NCBI GenBank assembly: GCA_902774295.1
Contig: CACYHP010000001.1
Location: forward strand, 186,001 to 250,000
Source of the DNA: an uncultured Bacteroidia bacterium
GTDB lineage: Bacteria; Bacteroidota; Bacteroidia; Bacteroidales; F082
Direction of reading: 5' to 3'
DNA: 64,000 nt
In this document: one piece after another, positions 25,929 to 33,855 of the stretch
How positions within the stretch are numbered: the stretch's first letter is position 1
Layout: the number at the start of each line of letters is the position of its first letter
Notes under the pieces: generated by a model
Databases searched by the model: none
What the model saw: the letters and a program-made list of their open reading frames with translations, nothing else
Told to the model about the DNA's origin: nothing
Position numbers and translations under genes: made by a program

Positions 25929-27394
25929 TACTTGTTTTTATTTTTAACGATGAGATCCAATGCTTTGCCCAAAAGCCAGGCTAAGATGAAATATAATATT
26001 GTGACGATGAGCAGTGGGAAGAATGCGTCGAAGGTGCGAGAACGGATGATGTCGCTGGCGCGGGTGAGGTCCTGGATGGCGATATAACCCACGATGGAGG
26101 TGGTCTTCAACAGTGAGATGGCTTCGCCTTTGTAGACGGGCATCACGTTGCGAATTGCCTGTGGAGCCACGATATGGCGGAAAGTCTGCCATTTGGTGAG
26201 GCCCAGTGCCAGGCCTGCTTCGCTCTGTCCCTTGCTCACGGCGTTTATCGCTGTGCGGAACATCTCGCTGACGTAGGCGGCGAAGTTCAGTGCGAAGGAT
26301 ATCACAGCCACTGCCGTGCCTCCCATGCCCGTTGGCACCAATATGACGTAGAACATTATCATCAGGAACACCAGCATTGGGATGCCGCGCATGATGTCGA
26401 TATACGCTGCCGCTGTTTTGGCAAGCCATTTACGGCGGCTCATGCGCATCCAGCAGATGCCTGCGCCGACGAGCGAGCCCAGCAATATTGCGAGCACGGA
26501 GATCTTCACCGTCTCCCAGAGGCCGTCGGTGATGTACGTCCAACGGTTTTCGACGATTAGGTTGTTATATACCATCTCCTTCATCTTTGTGAAGAAACTT
26601 GCGGAGGCTTGTGCGTTCTCGTCTTTCACATAATATGCGGAGCGTATGCTTCCATAGCTGGATGAGAAATCCATGGTCTTCTGACGTTCCTCGGTGATGA
26701 AGATACCACCGGTAAATATATCGATTTTGCCGGTCTGCAGTGCCGTAATAGCCGAAACTAAAGGATAAAACTCAAAAACGACAGGACGTCCGGCATAACG
26801 TCCGAACCGTAGTAGCAGTTCAGGCTCCAAGCCACGCCAGTCGTCGCCCGCATGATAATCCATAGGTGGCAATTCTATACATGGGGCCACGCGGAGCGGT
26901 TTGCCTGTAGGCACTGGACCCAGGTCGGGTATCTTGGCCTCGGAATAGTTATCGCATAGTAACCAGCGGTCCCAGATTTCCTTCATCTCGCCGGTGGCGA
27001 TGAGGGAGTCGATGAAATATGACAGTGAGTCGCGAAGCCCAGGCTCGTTTTTCCTCATGGGGAATCCGCAAGGTATCGCCTCGTCGCCATAGAAGGCGAC
27101 ACGAAGCCCGAGCCGTCTCATCTCTTCTGACGAGAGGCTGCTTTCGTCTTCGACAAAGACATCCACTTTGCCTTGTGAGAGTGCCATCAAAGCGTCGGCA
27201 GTTAAGTTAAACTTCATTGTGGTGATGTCGGTACGTTTGGACAGACGTAAATCGTGGGCGGTGCCCGTCATCATACCTACCTTCAGCCCGCTGAGGTCGG
27301 CTTCGGAGTGCATCTCCTTCAGCTGTTGGTTTTCCTTACAGCTTGTCAGAAGAAGCATCAGGACCGCAGCCATTACTAAAAATCTTCTTTTCAT
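25928..27394 (-). CDS. Amino-acid ABC transporter substrate-binding/permease fusion, binding lobes apparently permuted
   Basis: A 488-residue protein. Lipoprotein-type signal (LLLTSC, Cys19). Residues 35-150 (LSGLKVGMMTGTAHD, ALSQGKVDVFVED, IWDRWL) look like the second lobe of an SBP_bac_3 protein. Residues 167-275 (PLRVAPCIELPPMDYHAG, ALQTGKIDIFTGGIFITEERQKTMDFS) look like the first lobe. The usual order is therefore reversed. Residues about 290-488 are the membrane permease (GLWETVKISVLAILLG; the EAA loop EAGLALGLTKWQTFRHIVAPQAIRN). Uptake of a polar amino acid across the inner membrane is likely; the substrate is not predictable. Confidence 0.87.
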   Translation of the reverse strand: MKRRFLVMAAVLMLLLTSCKENQQLKEMHSEADLSGLKVGMMTGTAHDLRLSKRTDITTMKFNLTADALMALSQGKVDVFVEDESSLSSEEMRRLGLRVAFYGDEAIPCGFPMRKNEPGLRDSLSYFIDSLIATGEMKEIWDRWLLCDNYSEAKIPDLGPVPTGKPLRVAPCIELPPMDYHAGDDWRGLEPELLLRFGRYAGRPVVFEFYPLVSAITALQTGKIDIFTGGIFITEERQKTMDFSSSYGSIRSAYYVKDENAQASASFFTKMKEMVYNNLIVENRWTYITDGLWETVKISVLAILLGSLVGAGICWMRMSRRKWLAKTAAAYIDIMRGIPMLVFLMIMFYVILVPTGMGGTAVAVISFALNFAAYVSEMFRTAINAVSKGQSEAGLALGLTKWQTFRHIVAPQAIRNVMPVYKGEAISLLKTTSIVGYIAIQDLTRASDIIRSRTFDAFFPLLIVTILYFILAWLLGKALDLIVKNKNK

Positions 27395-27443
27395 AGTGCT
27401 TGGTGTTTGTAGGTTACCAATGTTTATTAAATTGCAAATATAA

Positions 27444-29135
27444 TTATCTGATAATCTGCATGTTTTTTGTATCCACCAGATGGCGGTCGGTGAGTTTGAG
27501 GCTTGGGATGACAGGCAGTGCCATGAAGGACATGGTGATGAATGGTGACATCATCATGCAGCCTGTTTTGTGTACCATTTCGTGCAGCATCATCGTGCGG
27601 AAGGCTATCTCATGGCCATTCAACGGAGTCATCAGTCCGGCAATGGGCAGAGGTATGTCGTTCATCTCGTTGGCACTGACCACCACGAGTCCTCCTCCCA
27701 TCTCGATGACACGGTTGACGGCCCGCACTATGTATGTGTCGTTGGAGCCTATGGCCACGATGTTGTGGCAGTCGTGGGCCACTGAGCCTGCGATGGCGCC
27801 TTGGGTGATGCCGAAGCCTCGTATCAGGCCAACCTTGGGTTTTGCTCCTGGCTGGAAACGGTTATATACCACTATCTTCTGCACCTCAAGCCAAGGATAT
27901 GTTTCGCTAAACCAGCTGTCGGTCATGTTCACCTCATCATGTTCAGTGAGCAGGCTGCCGTCGGTGGCACAGATGATATGTTCGGTGTCACCGGGTTTGA
28001 TATGGTAAAATATGTCCTTTTCAGTGATGGGTGTGGCCTTGAAGTGATTGGGATAATTCGGAAAACTATCCAAAAATTCGGAAATTTTCTGCTGAGAGTA
28101 CACGGCTTGATCAGTTGAGTTGTAATCAAAGACCTCCTCTCCTCTGATGATGGTTTTCTGAACCCTGAAGTGTGGTCCGATGTTATCTGTTATGATAAAT
28201 GTGGCTGGGTCGCCTTTTTGCAGCAGTCCCCAGTCGAGGTGATAGTGCCGTTGGGCATTGACGCACGCAGCCTGCAGTATGTCCCAAAGGTCGTATCCGT
28301 CAGCCAGTGCCCGTTTCACGATGTTATTGATATGTCCGTGCACGAAGTCTTCAGTGTGGCAGTCGTCGGTGCAGAACATCACCATATCAGGGTTTTCCCC
28401 GATGAGCGGACACAGCTGTTCGTAATCTTTGGCGGCGCTGCCCTCTCGTATGATGACTTTCATACCTGCATTGATGCATGAGAGGCCTTCTTCCAGCGTC
28501 GAGCATTCATGTTCGGTGGTGATGCCAGCGGCTGCATACCGGTTACGCTGGTTGTACATCAGTCCGGGAGCGTGGCCATCAACAGGCTTGCCGTAGCGTC
28601 GGGCGGCTTCTATCTTACGCAGCACCTTTTTGTCGCCTGCCATCACGCTTTGGTAGTTCATCACCTCGGCCAGAAAGCCGATGTCATCGCGTGCCATCAG
28701 TTTTTCGATGTCTTCGGCATCGATAGTGGCGCCGTTGGTCTCCATGTCACCTCCCATGGCTGGCACACAGCTGGGAGCGCCGAAGCAGAAGTTGAATTGT
28801 GCCATCTGTCCCGAGCGTATCATAAAATCAACGCCCGCCACGCCAAGCACATTGGCAATCTCGTGGGGGTCGGTGACCACACCGATGGTGCCGTGGCTCA
28901 CGGCGATGCGTGCAAACTCGTGAGGCACCATCATGCTGCTCTCGATATGCACGTGGCTGTCGATGAAGCCCGGCATCAGATAAGGATACGGCTTTTCTCT
29001 TTTGGGAAGCTCGCAGCTTTTTATATCGACGACCTTCCCGTTTTTCACGGTCAGCGTGCCGTTGATAATCTTGCGTGCCATCACGTCGACAATATGTCCT
29101 TGGTAATAAGTCTCTTCGTTTGTCATCCTCGCCAT
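27444..29135 (-). CDS. ade: Adenine deaminase
   Basis: A 563-residue amidohydrolase of the bacterial Ade type, converting adenine to hypoxanthine and ammonia for purine salvage. Metal-binding landmarks are visible: MPGFIDSHVHIESSM near residue 55, the GVVTDPHEIANVLG segment, DGHAPG, the TTEHECSTLEE stretch and FCTDDCHTEDFVHGHI. The C-terminal domain (GSLLTEHDEVNMTDSW, HDCHNIVAIGSND, GGGLVVVSANEM) is specific to this family. ATG at 29135; an in-frame ATG three codons later is possible. Monocistronic. Confidence 0.93.
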   Translation of the reverse strand: MARMTNEETYYQGHIVDVMARKIINGTLTVKNGKVVDIKSCELPKREKPYPYLMPGFIDSHVHIESSMMVPHEFARIAVSHGTIGVVTDPHEIANVLGVAGVDFMIRSGQMAQFNFCFGAPSCVPAMGGDMETNGATIDAEDIEKLMARDDIGFLAEVMNYQSVMAGDKKVLRKIEAARRYGKPVDGHAPGLMYNQRNRYAAAGITTEHECSTLEEGLSCINAGMKVIIREGSAAKDYEQLCPLIGENPDMVMFCTDDCHTEDFVHGHINNIVKRALADGYDLWDILQAACVNAQRHYHLDWGLLQKGDPATFIITDNIGPHFRVQKTIIRGEEVFDYNSTDQAVYSQQKISEFLDSFPNYPNHFKATPITEKDIFYHIKPGDTEHIICATDGSLLTEHDEVNMTDSWFSETYPWLEVQKIVVYNRFQPGAKPKVGLIRGFGITQGAIAGSVAHDCHNIVAIGSNDTYIVRAVNRVIEMGGGLVVVSANEMNDIPLPIAGLMTPLNGHEIAFRTMMLHEMVHKTGCMMMSPFITMSFMALPVIPSLKLTDRHLVDTKNMQIIR

Positions 29136-29266
29136 TGTAAAAAAACTAAACGGTAATAGAGACGCAAATCTACGTAAAATTTTTGATTAAAAAAAAAGAA
29201 AATGAAGATTTTTTAATCCTCCCTCCAAAGTGTCGTGAAATATACTATTGACTCCAAAAATTATTA

Positions 29267-29328
29267 AAGCGGCGACTTTAGGGGCGTTAAGGCCATTAAT
29301 GCCATTAAAGCCCTTAAGGCAGCCGCTT
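29267..29328. repeat. Hairpin of tandem 9-base units (GCCATTAAA type), copy 1
   Basis: Outer stem AAGCGGC (29267-29273) with GCCGCTT (29322-29328) encloses five 9-base units: GACTTTAGG, GGCGTTAAG, GCCATTAAT, GCCATTAAA, GCCCTTAAG. The last three are identical to units 3-5 of copy 2 at 37312-37371, but the outer stem differs. It lies in the 238-base gap between the AspT-like transporter stop and ade start; no gene is seen there. Confidence 0.8.
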
Positions 29329-29373
29329 AAGGAGGTTTTACCTTTTCAGATTATTGGAATCTTGGGTAAGCTT

Positions 29374-30555
29374 TTACATCGCCAGCAGCACCAGCAGCTG
29401 GGCGGTGAAAATTCTTAAAAACATCGTCAATGGATATACCGTGGCGTAGCCCATGTTGGGCAGTTTGCAGCCTTCTGGGGCGATGTTGTTGGCGAAGGCG
29501 AGTGTCGGAGGGTCGGTGTGAGAGCCGCCGATGAAGCCCATGAGGGTGTAGTAGTTAATTTTTAATACAAGACGACCAAATGTCGCCACAATTATCGGAG
29601 GCACCATGGTGATGATGACGCCGTAGAGCACCCAGATGTAATGTTCTGTCACTGTGGTTACGAACACGCCGCCAGCGCCGAGGCCTACGCCTGCTAAGAA
29701 CAGCGCTATGCCCACCTCACGGAGCATCCACACGCCATGGCTGTCGGTGAAGTCGGTGGTGAGCCAGCCTTTCTTCACGCCCATCCAGCTGCCTATGATG
29801 GCGGCTACCAAAGGACCGCCTGCCAGACCGAGTTTCAGAGGAGCGTCCATGCCCACAGGAATCGGGATGGAGCCGATGACGATGCCGACGGCGATGATGA
29901 TAAACAACGGGATGAGGTTGACCTTATGACGCTGCGATGTCGGGGTGGCCGACTTGGTCTCTATTTCGATGCCCAGGTCGGAAGGTTCGTTTTTCACATC
30001 GATTTTGCACAACGGGCGCAAAATGATGCATGTCGTAATCATTCCCACGACAGCCAAGGGATAGGTGACAGCGTAGCCAGCTGCCAAACGGTCGGCGGCA
30101 CCTGTGATGCCAAGGTCGGTGACAGCCTGCTGTGCTGCCGAGAGACCTGGTGTGTTGGTGATGGCACCGGTGTAGACGCCAGTCATGTCGGCGAGGCTCT
30201 CGTTCGCAAGCTTGGCGATGATGACAGTAACCACGACACCGAGTCCCACGTTGACAAGTGCCATGAGGTTCATCGCCAGACCGCCTTTTTTAAAAGACTT
30301 GAAAAAGCCCGGTCCCACCTGCAAGCCCACGGCAGTGACAAACAATATCAAGCCGAACTCCTTGATAATGTGAAGCATGTTGTTGTTGAGCGTCACGCCA
30401 AGCGCGCTCAAGATGATGCCAACAAACAACACCCATGTGATTCCCAAAGAGATTTTGGCGACTTTTATTCTGCCAAGGAGCAGTCCTAAAAATATCGACA
30501 CTGCGAGGTAAAACACCGTCGGTCCGACGCCGGAGCCTGTGAAGAGATTGTACAT
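29374..30555 (-). CDS. AspT/YidE-type putative transporter, short form
   Basis: A 393-residue membrane protein with about 10-11 helices arranged as two related halves: FLGLLLGRIKVAKISLGITWVLFVGIILSAL with FVTAVGLQVGPGFF early, and FLAGVGLGAGGVFV with FIGGSHTDPPTLAFANNIA late. This is the Asp-Al_Ex duplication domain of the aspartate:alanine exchanger family. The usual central TrkA-C regulatory domains are absent; only a short loop (about residues 185-215) separates the halves. A small carboxylate or amino-acid exchange role is inferred from the family; the substrate is unknown. The neighbouring argF may hint at amino-acid metabolism. Confidence 0.85.
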   Translation of the reverse strand: MYNLFTGSGVGPTVFYLAVSIFLGLLLGRIKVAKISLGITWVLFVGIILSALGVTLNNNMLHIIKEFGLILFVTAVGLQVGPGFFKSFKKGGLAMNLMALVNVGLGVVVTVIIAKLANESLADMTGVYTGAITNTPGLSAAQQAVTDLGITGAADRLAAGYAVTYPLAVVGMITTCIILRPLCKIDVKNEPSDLGIEIETKSATPTSQRHKVNLIPLFIIIAVGIVIGSIPIPVGMDAPLKLGLAGGPLVAAIIGSWMGVKKGWLTTDFTDSHGVWMLREVGIALFLAGVGLGAGGVFVTTVTEHYIWVLYGVIITMVPPIIVATFGRLVLKINYYTLMGFIGGSHTDPPTLAFANNIAPEGCKLPNMGYATVYPLTMFLRIFTAQLLVLLAM

Positions 30556-30558
30556 TTT

Positions 30559-30600
30559 AGTTTAAAGTTGAGAGTGTAGAGTTTAGAGTAGTTGAAAAGT
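30559..30600. repeat. Tandem 7-base array (AGTTTAA/AGTTTAG) without complementary arm
   Basis: Units AGTTTAA, AGTTGAG, AGTGTAG, AGTTTAG, AGTAGTT follow each other just upstream of the transporter start codon. Same 7-base periodicity as the arms of the hairpins at 15185 and 53695. Confidence 0.55.
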
Positions 30601-30623
30601 TTAAAGTATAAAAGTTTTAAAGT

Positions 30624-30653
30624 GAAATTGCCCCACTAATGCAGGGCAATTTC
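30624..30653 (-). terminator. Terminator hairpin downstream of argF
   Basis: Perfect 10-bp stem GAAATTGCCC / GGGCAATTTC with a 10-base loop, 23 bases after the argF stop and followed, on the minus strand, by A/T-rich sequence with short T runs. Confidence 0.65.
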
Positions 30654-30675
30654 CGACATATTTGCTTTTTATAAA

Positions 30676-31677
30676 TTAGTCTCCAAGTGTTGCAACCATG
30701 ACGGCTTTGATGGTGTGCATACGGTTCTCGGCTTCGTCGAACACGATGCTGTTCTTGCCTTCGAACACTTCTTCTGTCACTTCGATGCCGTCGAGGCCGA
30801 ACTGTTTGTTGACGTCGCGGCCGACCTGTGTCTCGAGGTTGTGATATGCTGGGAGGCAGTGCATGAACTTGCAGTTCTTGTTGCCTGTCATGTCCATCAT
30901 CTTCTGGTTGACCTGGTAAGGACGGAGGAGGTCGATACGCTGTTTCCAGACCTCAGCTGGTTCGCCCATTGATACCCACACGTCGGTGTAGAGGAAGTCG
31001 CAGCCTTTGACGCCTTTCGCGACGTCGTCGGTCACTGTGACCTTTGCGCCTGTCTCTTTAGCGATTTTCTTGCAGGTGTCGATGAGTTCTTTTGAAGGCT
31101 GAAGCTCTTTTGGAGCCACGATGCGGACGTCCATACCCATTTTTGCGCCGCCGACCATCAAGCTGTTACCCATGTTGAAGCGGGCATCGCCGATGTAAGC
31201 GTAAGTGACCTGATTGAGAGGTTTGTCGACATGTTCCTGCATGGTGAGGAAGTCGGCGAGGATCTGTGTCGGGTGGAACTCGTTGGTGAGGCCGTTCCAA
31301 ACCGGGACACCGGCATATTGTGCGAGCTCTTCCACTGTCTTCTGGGCGAAGCCGCGGTATTCGATACCGTCGTACATACGTCCGAGAACGCGTGCTGTAT
31401 CCTTCATTGATTCCTTAACACCGATCTGTGAGCCTGTTGGGCCGAGGTAAGTGACGTGAGCGCCCTGGTCGTAAGCTGCTGTCTCGAAAGCGCAGCGTGT
31501 ACGTGTCGAGGTCTTCTCGAAAATGAGGGCGATGTTCTTGCCTTTCAAACGTGGCTGTTCTGTGCCGGTGTATTTGGCGTGCTTGAGGTCAGCTGCCAAT
31601 GTGAGGAAGAACTTGATTTCTTCTGGAGTGAAGTCTAAAAGCTTCAGGAAGCTTCTGTTTCTGAGGTTGAATGCCAT
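30676..31677 (-). CDS. argF: Ornithine carbamoyltransferase
   Basis: A 333-residue enzyme that makes citrulline from ornithine and carbamoyl phosphate. Carbamoyl-phosphate binding motif is STRTRCAFE (about residues 56-64). Other landmarks: [19 protein letters not shown] (His-Pro-Thr-Gln), [11 protein letters not shown], the DVWVSMGE ornithine loop, and HCLPAYH with the catalytic Cys. Length is normal. ATG 31677 with TACTTTTG box at 31714-31721. Whether biosynthetic or catabolic cannot be decided from the window; no arginine deiminase genes are nearby, so biosynthesis is the default reading. Confidence 0.95.
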   Translation of the reverse strand: MAFNLRNRSFLKLLDFTPEEIKFFLTLAADLKHAKYTGTEQPRLKGKNIALIFEKTSTRTRCAFETAAYDQGAHVTYLGPTGSQIGVKESMKDTARVLGRMYDGIEYRGFAQKTVEELAQYAGVPVWNGLTNEFHPTQILADFLTMQEHVDKPLNQVTYAYIGDARFNMGNSLMVGGAKMGMDVRIVAPKELQPSKELIDTCKKIAKETGAKVTVTDDVAKGVKGCDFLYTDVWVSMGEPAEVWKQRIDLLRPYQVNQKMMDMTGNKNCKFMHCLPAYHNLETQVGRDVNKQFGLDGIEVTEEVFEGKNSIVFDEAENRMHTIKAVMVATLGD

Positions 31678-31713
31678 AATTATTTTATTTTTAAGTTGTT
31701 ATCAAAATTTTTG

Positions 31714-31721
31714 CAAAAGTA
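31714..31721 (-). promoter_or_regulatory. -7 promoter box of argF
   Basis: TACTTTTG followed by CA on the minus strand, 36 bases upstream of the start codon. Confidence 0.55.
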
Positions 31722-31793
31722 GTAATTTTTTTAATGATAATAGGTATATAAAAATATTTTTAACATTTTTGTTGTACGTATTAAAAAATGTAG

Positions 31794-31801
31794 TAATTTT
31801 G
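31794..31801 (+). promoter_or_regulatory. Promoter of tRNA-Lys
   Basis: TAATTTTG box 16 bases before the tRNA, with TTTG at 31768-31771 at the right distance for the -33 element. Confidence 0.6.
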
Positions 31802-31817
31802 CAGCTCGAAAAATGAT

Positions 31818-31890
31818 GCATCCTTAGCTCAGTTGGTAGAGCAATTGACTCTTAATCAATGGGTCCAGGGTTCGAATCCCTGAGGATGTA
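31818..31890 (+). tRNA. tRNA-Lys (anticodon CTT)
   Basis: 73 bases folding as a full cloverleaf: acceptor GCATCCT with AGGATGT, anticodon stem ATTGA/TCAAT around loop CTCTTAA giving anticodon CTT, T-arm with GGTTCGAATCC, discriminator A. CCA is not encoded. A promoter box precedes it and a hairpin terminator follows 15 bases later. Confidence 0.95.
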
Positions 31891-31905
31891 CAAAAATTTC
31901 AGAAG

Positions 31906-31932
31906 AGACGTCATAATAGACGTCTTTTTTTT
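31906..31932 (+). terminator. Terminator of tRNA-Lys
   Basis: Seven-base stem AGACGTC / GACGTCT with six-base loop, followed by a run of seven Ts. Confidence 0.8.
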
Positions 31933-31972
31933 GTTTAAATTTAATTTTTTTATATTTTTGCGACTTGATTCT

Positions 31973-33700
31973 ATGAAAAAAACAATATACATATTGTTAT
32001 ATGTTTTTGCGATTGTGTTGACAGCCTGCACGGAAGTTATTGTTGCGCAACCGGCCGACACTCTTTATTCGGAGAAGATGGTGATGAGCATATATGGCAG
32101 ACAGCCTGAACGTGCGTTGCAGATTATCGACTCGGCGGAAATATTGGGTAACATAACTGATGTACGTGCGGATTATCTGCGCGCCTTAGTCTATTCCAAA
32201 GCGGTTGGTTCTTTGCAGTTCGACACTGCCATCTTGATTTCCGAACGGCTGATGCAGAACGACGAGGTGCTGGCTGATGCCGGTCAAAAACAGGAGGTGC
32301 TGGAAGTGTTGCTGAATGCCTGCAGGTTGAGAAAGGACTATGAGCAGGCTTTGCACTGGGCTACTCAGTTAAGCGACCTCTATCGTGAGAATGGCAAAGA
32401 GACCGAGGCATTGCGCACCGATGCCGAGATAGGCGCTTTCCTCATTCGCATAGGTGAGCAGGAGGAAGGACTTGCAAAACTTGACTCTGTCATTTGCCAT
32501 CTCGACGGCACGATGAAGTTCAACGAGCTCGACGCCTCCATTATAGCGCTGAGACGCAAGGCTGAGATATGTATAGAGAAAGGGAATTACGACCAAGCCA
32601 TCACTGCCGCCGAGCACATGCTCGATTTGCTTTCCGACTTCGAGAAACACCCTGACAACTATCATGATTCCAGCATACGCGAGCCTTCAGAAGCAAGTCG
32701 TCCAAACTATATCAGTTTCTATCGCGGAAAGGCTTACGGATATTTGGCGGCAGCATATACAAACACTGGCAATCAAAATAAAGCAAGATATTATCTTTCG
32801 CTTTACGACAACACTTCCTCCGGGCAGAGTCTCACGGGACGTTTCATGATGACGCCGACTTTGGAAAAGTTGGGGGAATATGACCGTGTGCTTGCCATTT
32901 ACGACGAGGTGGAGCGGAAACTTGACAACGACACCTTGAACGACAACTTCGCCCGCATACTCAAATCGCGTGCCAGGATTGGTGAGGCACAAGGTCAGCA
33001 TGCTGAGGCGAATGGTTATTGGAGACGTTATATCAGTATTACTGAAAATCTTAACGAGGAGTTGCTGCAGGGCAAGGCACATCTTTATGCTGCGCGTTTC
33101 CATGCCCAGGAGCAGCAGCGTGAGATTGAACGCCAGCGTGATGCCGCACATCGCGCGGAAGCGTCACGTAGGGTTATAGTTTCTATAAGTATTCTGATAT
33201 TTCTGTTTGCCATTTATGTTTGGAGACAGTGGCGTAAGACGAAAAAGCAAAACAAAATCCTCGCTCAGCAGATCACTGAGGTTTCAGAGTATAAGAAAAG
33301 GTATCGTGAGTTGAAGCCAGTGCAGCCTATGGAGCCGTTGACTGACAGTCCGGCAGAGCTCTCTGACGCCGACCTCTACGTATATCTGCGTGACCTCATA
33401 GAGCATGAGCAGCTTTTCCTCAATCCTTTATTTGAACGTCAGACGCTCATCGAACGCACCGGTTTGACGAAGGAACGCATTGGTGCTGCCTTCTCGCAAG
33501 GCAGTGATCATGGACGGCTCACCACCCTCATCAGCGATCTTCGTCTGGATTATGCTGTACGTCTGATGAACGAGCAGCCTGAACTCAGTGTTGAGAGGAT
33601 TTGTCAGGCCAGCGGTTTTGCCAACGCTGACACTTTCACGCGCAACTTCAAGGCCAAATACGGCATGACTCCTACCGCTTACCGCACCACTTTGGGGTAA
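31973..33700 (+). CDS. Membrane TPR regulator with C-terminal AraC-type DNA-binding domain (copy 1)
   Basis: A 575-residue protein starting at ATG 31973, 13 bases after a TATTTTTG box; the frame stays open further upstream through the tRNA, which is not coding. N-terminal lipoprotein-like signal (VLTAC). Residues about 25-400 are TPR-like helical repeats, a hydrophobic helix follows (VIVSISILIFLFAIYVW), then a coiled coil. The last 105 residues are an AraC-type double helix-turn-helix (LIERTGLTKERIGAAF; ICQASGFANADTFTRNFKAKYGMTPTAYR). It probably senses a periplasmic state and acts on DNA across the membrane. It lies directly upstream of the secreted protein gene with a four-fold repeat in the gap. 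Paralogue of the gene at 35573. Confidence 0.88.
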   Translation: MKKTIYILLYVFAIVLTACTEVIVAQPADTLYSEKMVMSIYGRQPERALQIIDSAEILGNITDVRADYLRALVYSKAVGSLQFDTAILISERLMQNDEVLADAGQKQEVLEVLLNACRLRKDYEQALHWATQLSDLYRENGKETEALRTDAEIGAFLIRIGEQEEGLAKLDSVICHLDGTMKFNELDASIIALRRKAEICIEKGNYDQAITAAEHMLDLLSDFEKHPDNYHDSSIREPSEASRPNYISFYRGKAYGYLAAAYTNTGNQNKARYYLSLYDNTSSGQSLTGRFMMTPTLEKLGEYDRVLAIYDEVERKLDNDTLNDNFARILKSRARIGEAQGQHAEANGYWRRYISITENLNEELLQGKAHLYAARFHAQEQQREIERQRDAAHRAEASRRVIVSISILIFLFAIYVWRQWRKTKKQNKILAQQITEVSEYKKRYRELKPVQPMEPLTDSPAELSDADLYVYLRDLIEHEQLFLNPLFERQTLIERTGLTKERIGAAFSQGSDHGRLTTLISDLRLDYAVRLMNEQPELSVERICQASGFANADTFTRNFKAKYGMTPTAYRTTLG

Positions 33701-33704
33701 AGAC

Positions 33705-33784
33705 CATCCGACATTTTGTCTGAAATCATCCGACATCTTGTCTTTTTATCCGTTTATTTGTCGAAAACCATCCGACCATTTATC
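33705..33784 (+). promoter_or_regulatory. Four direct repeats, probable regulator operator
   Basis: CATCCGACATTTTGTC (33705), CATCCGACATCTTGTC (33727), TATCCGTTTATTTGTC (33747) and CATCCGACCATTTATC (33769). Start-to-start distances are 22, 20 and 22 bp, near two helical turns, so all face one side of the helix. The last repeat ends 29 bp before the -7 box at 33814-33821. AraC-family activators often bind such direct repeats just upstream of a promoter; the AraC-type regulator gene ends four bases before the array. Confidence 0.75.
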
Positions 33785-33813
33785 TGCGTTGTTTCGCGCA
33801 TGTGTATTTGTAG

Positions 33814-33821
33814 TATTTTTG
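33814..33821 (+). promoter_or_regulatory. -7 promoter box of the secreted protein gene
   Basis: TATTTTTG followed by CA; the ATG at 33856 is 35 bases on. The operator-like array lies immediately upstream. Confidence 0.65.
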
Positions 33822-33855
33822 CATACTACTTTTTTAACTTTAAAAATCATAAATT

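Noticed and set aside
31859..31972. Upstream extension of the first TPR-AraC protein through the tRNA-Lys and its terminator
   Set aside because: It crosses a tRNA and a terminator; the ATG at 31973 follows its own promoter and gives a proper signal peptide.
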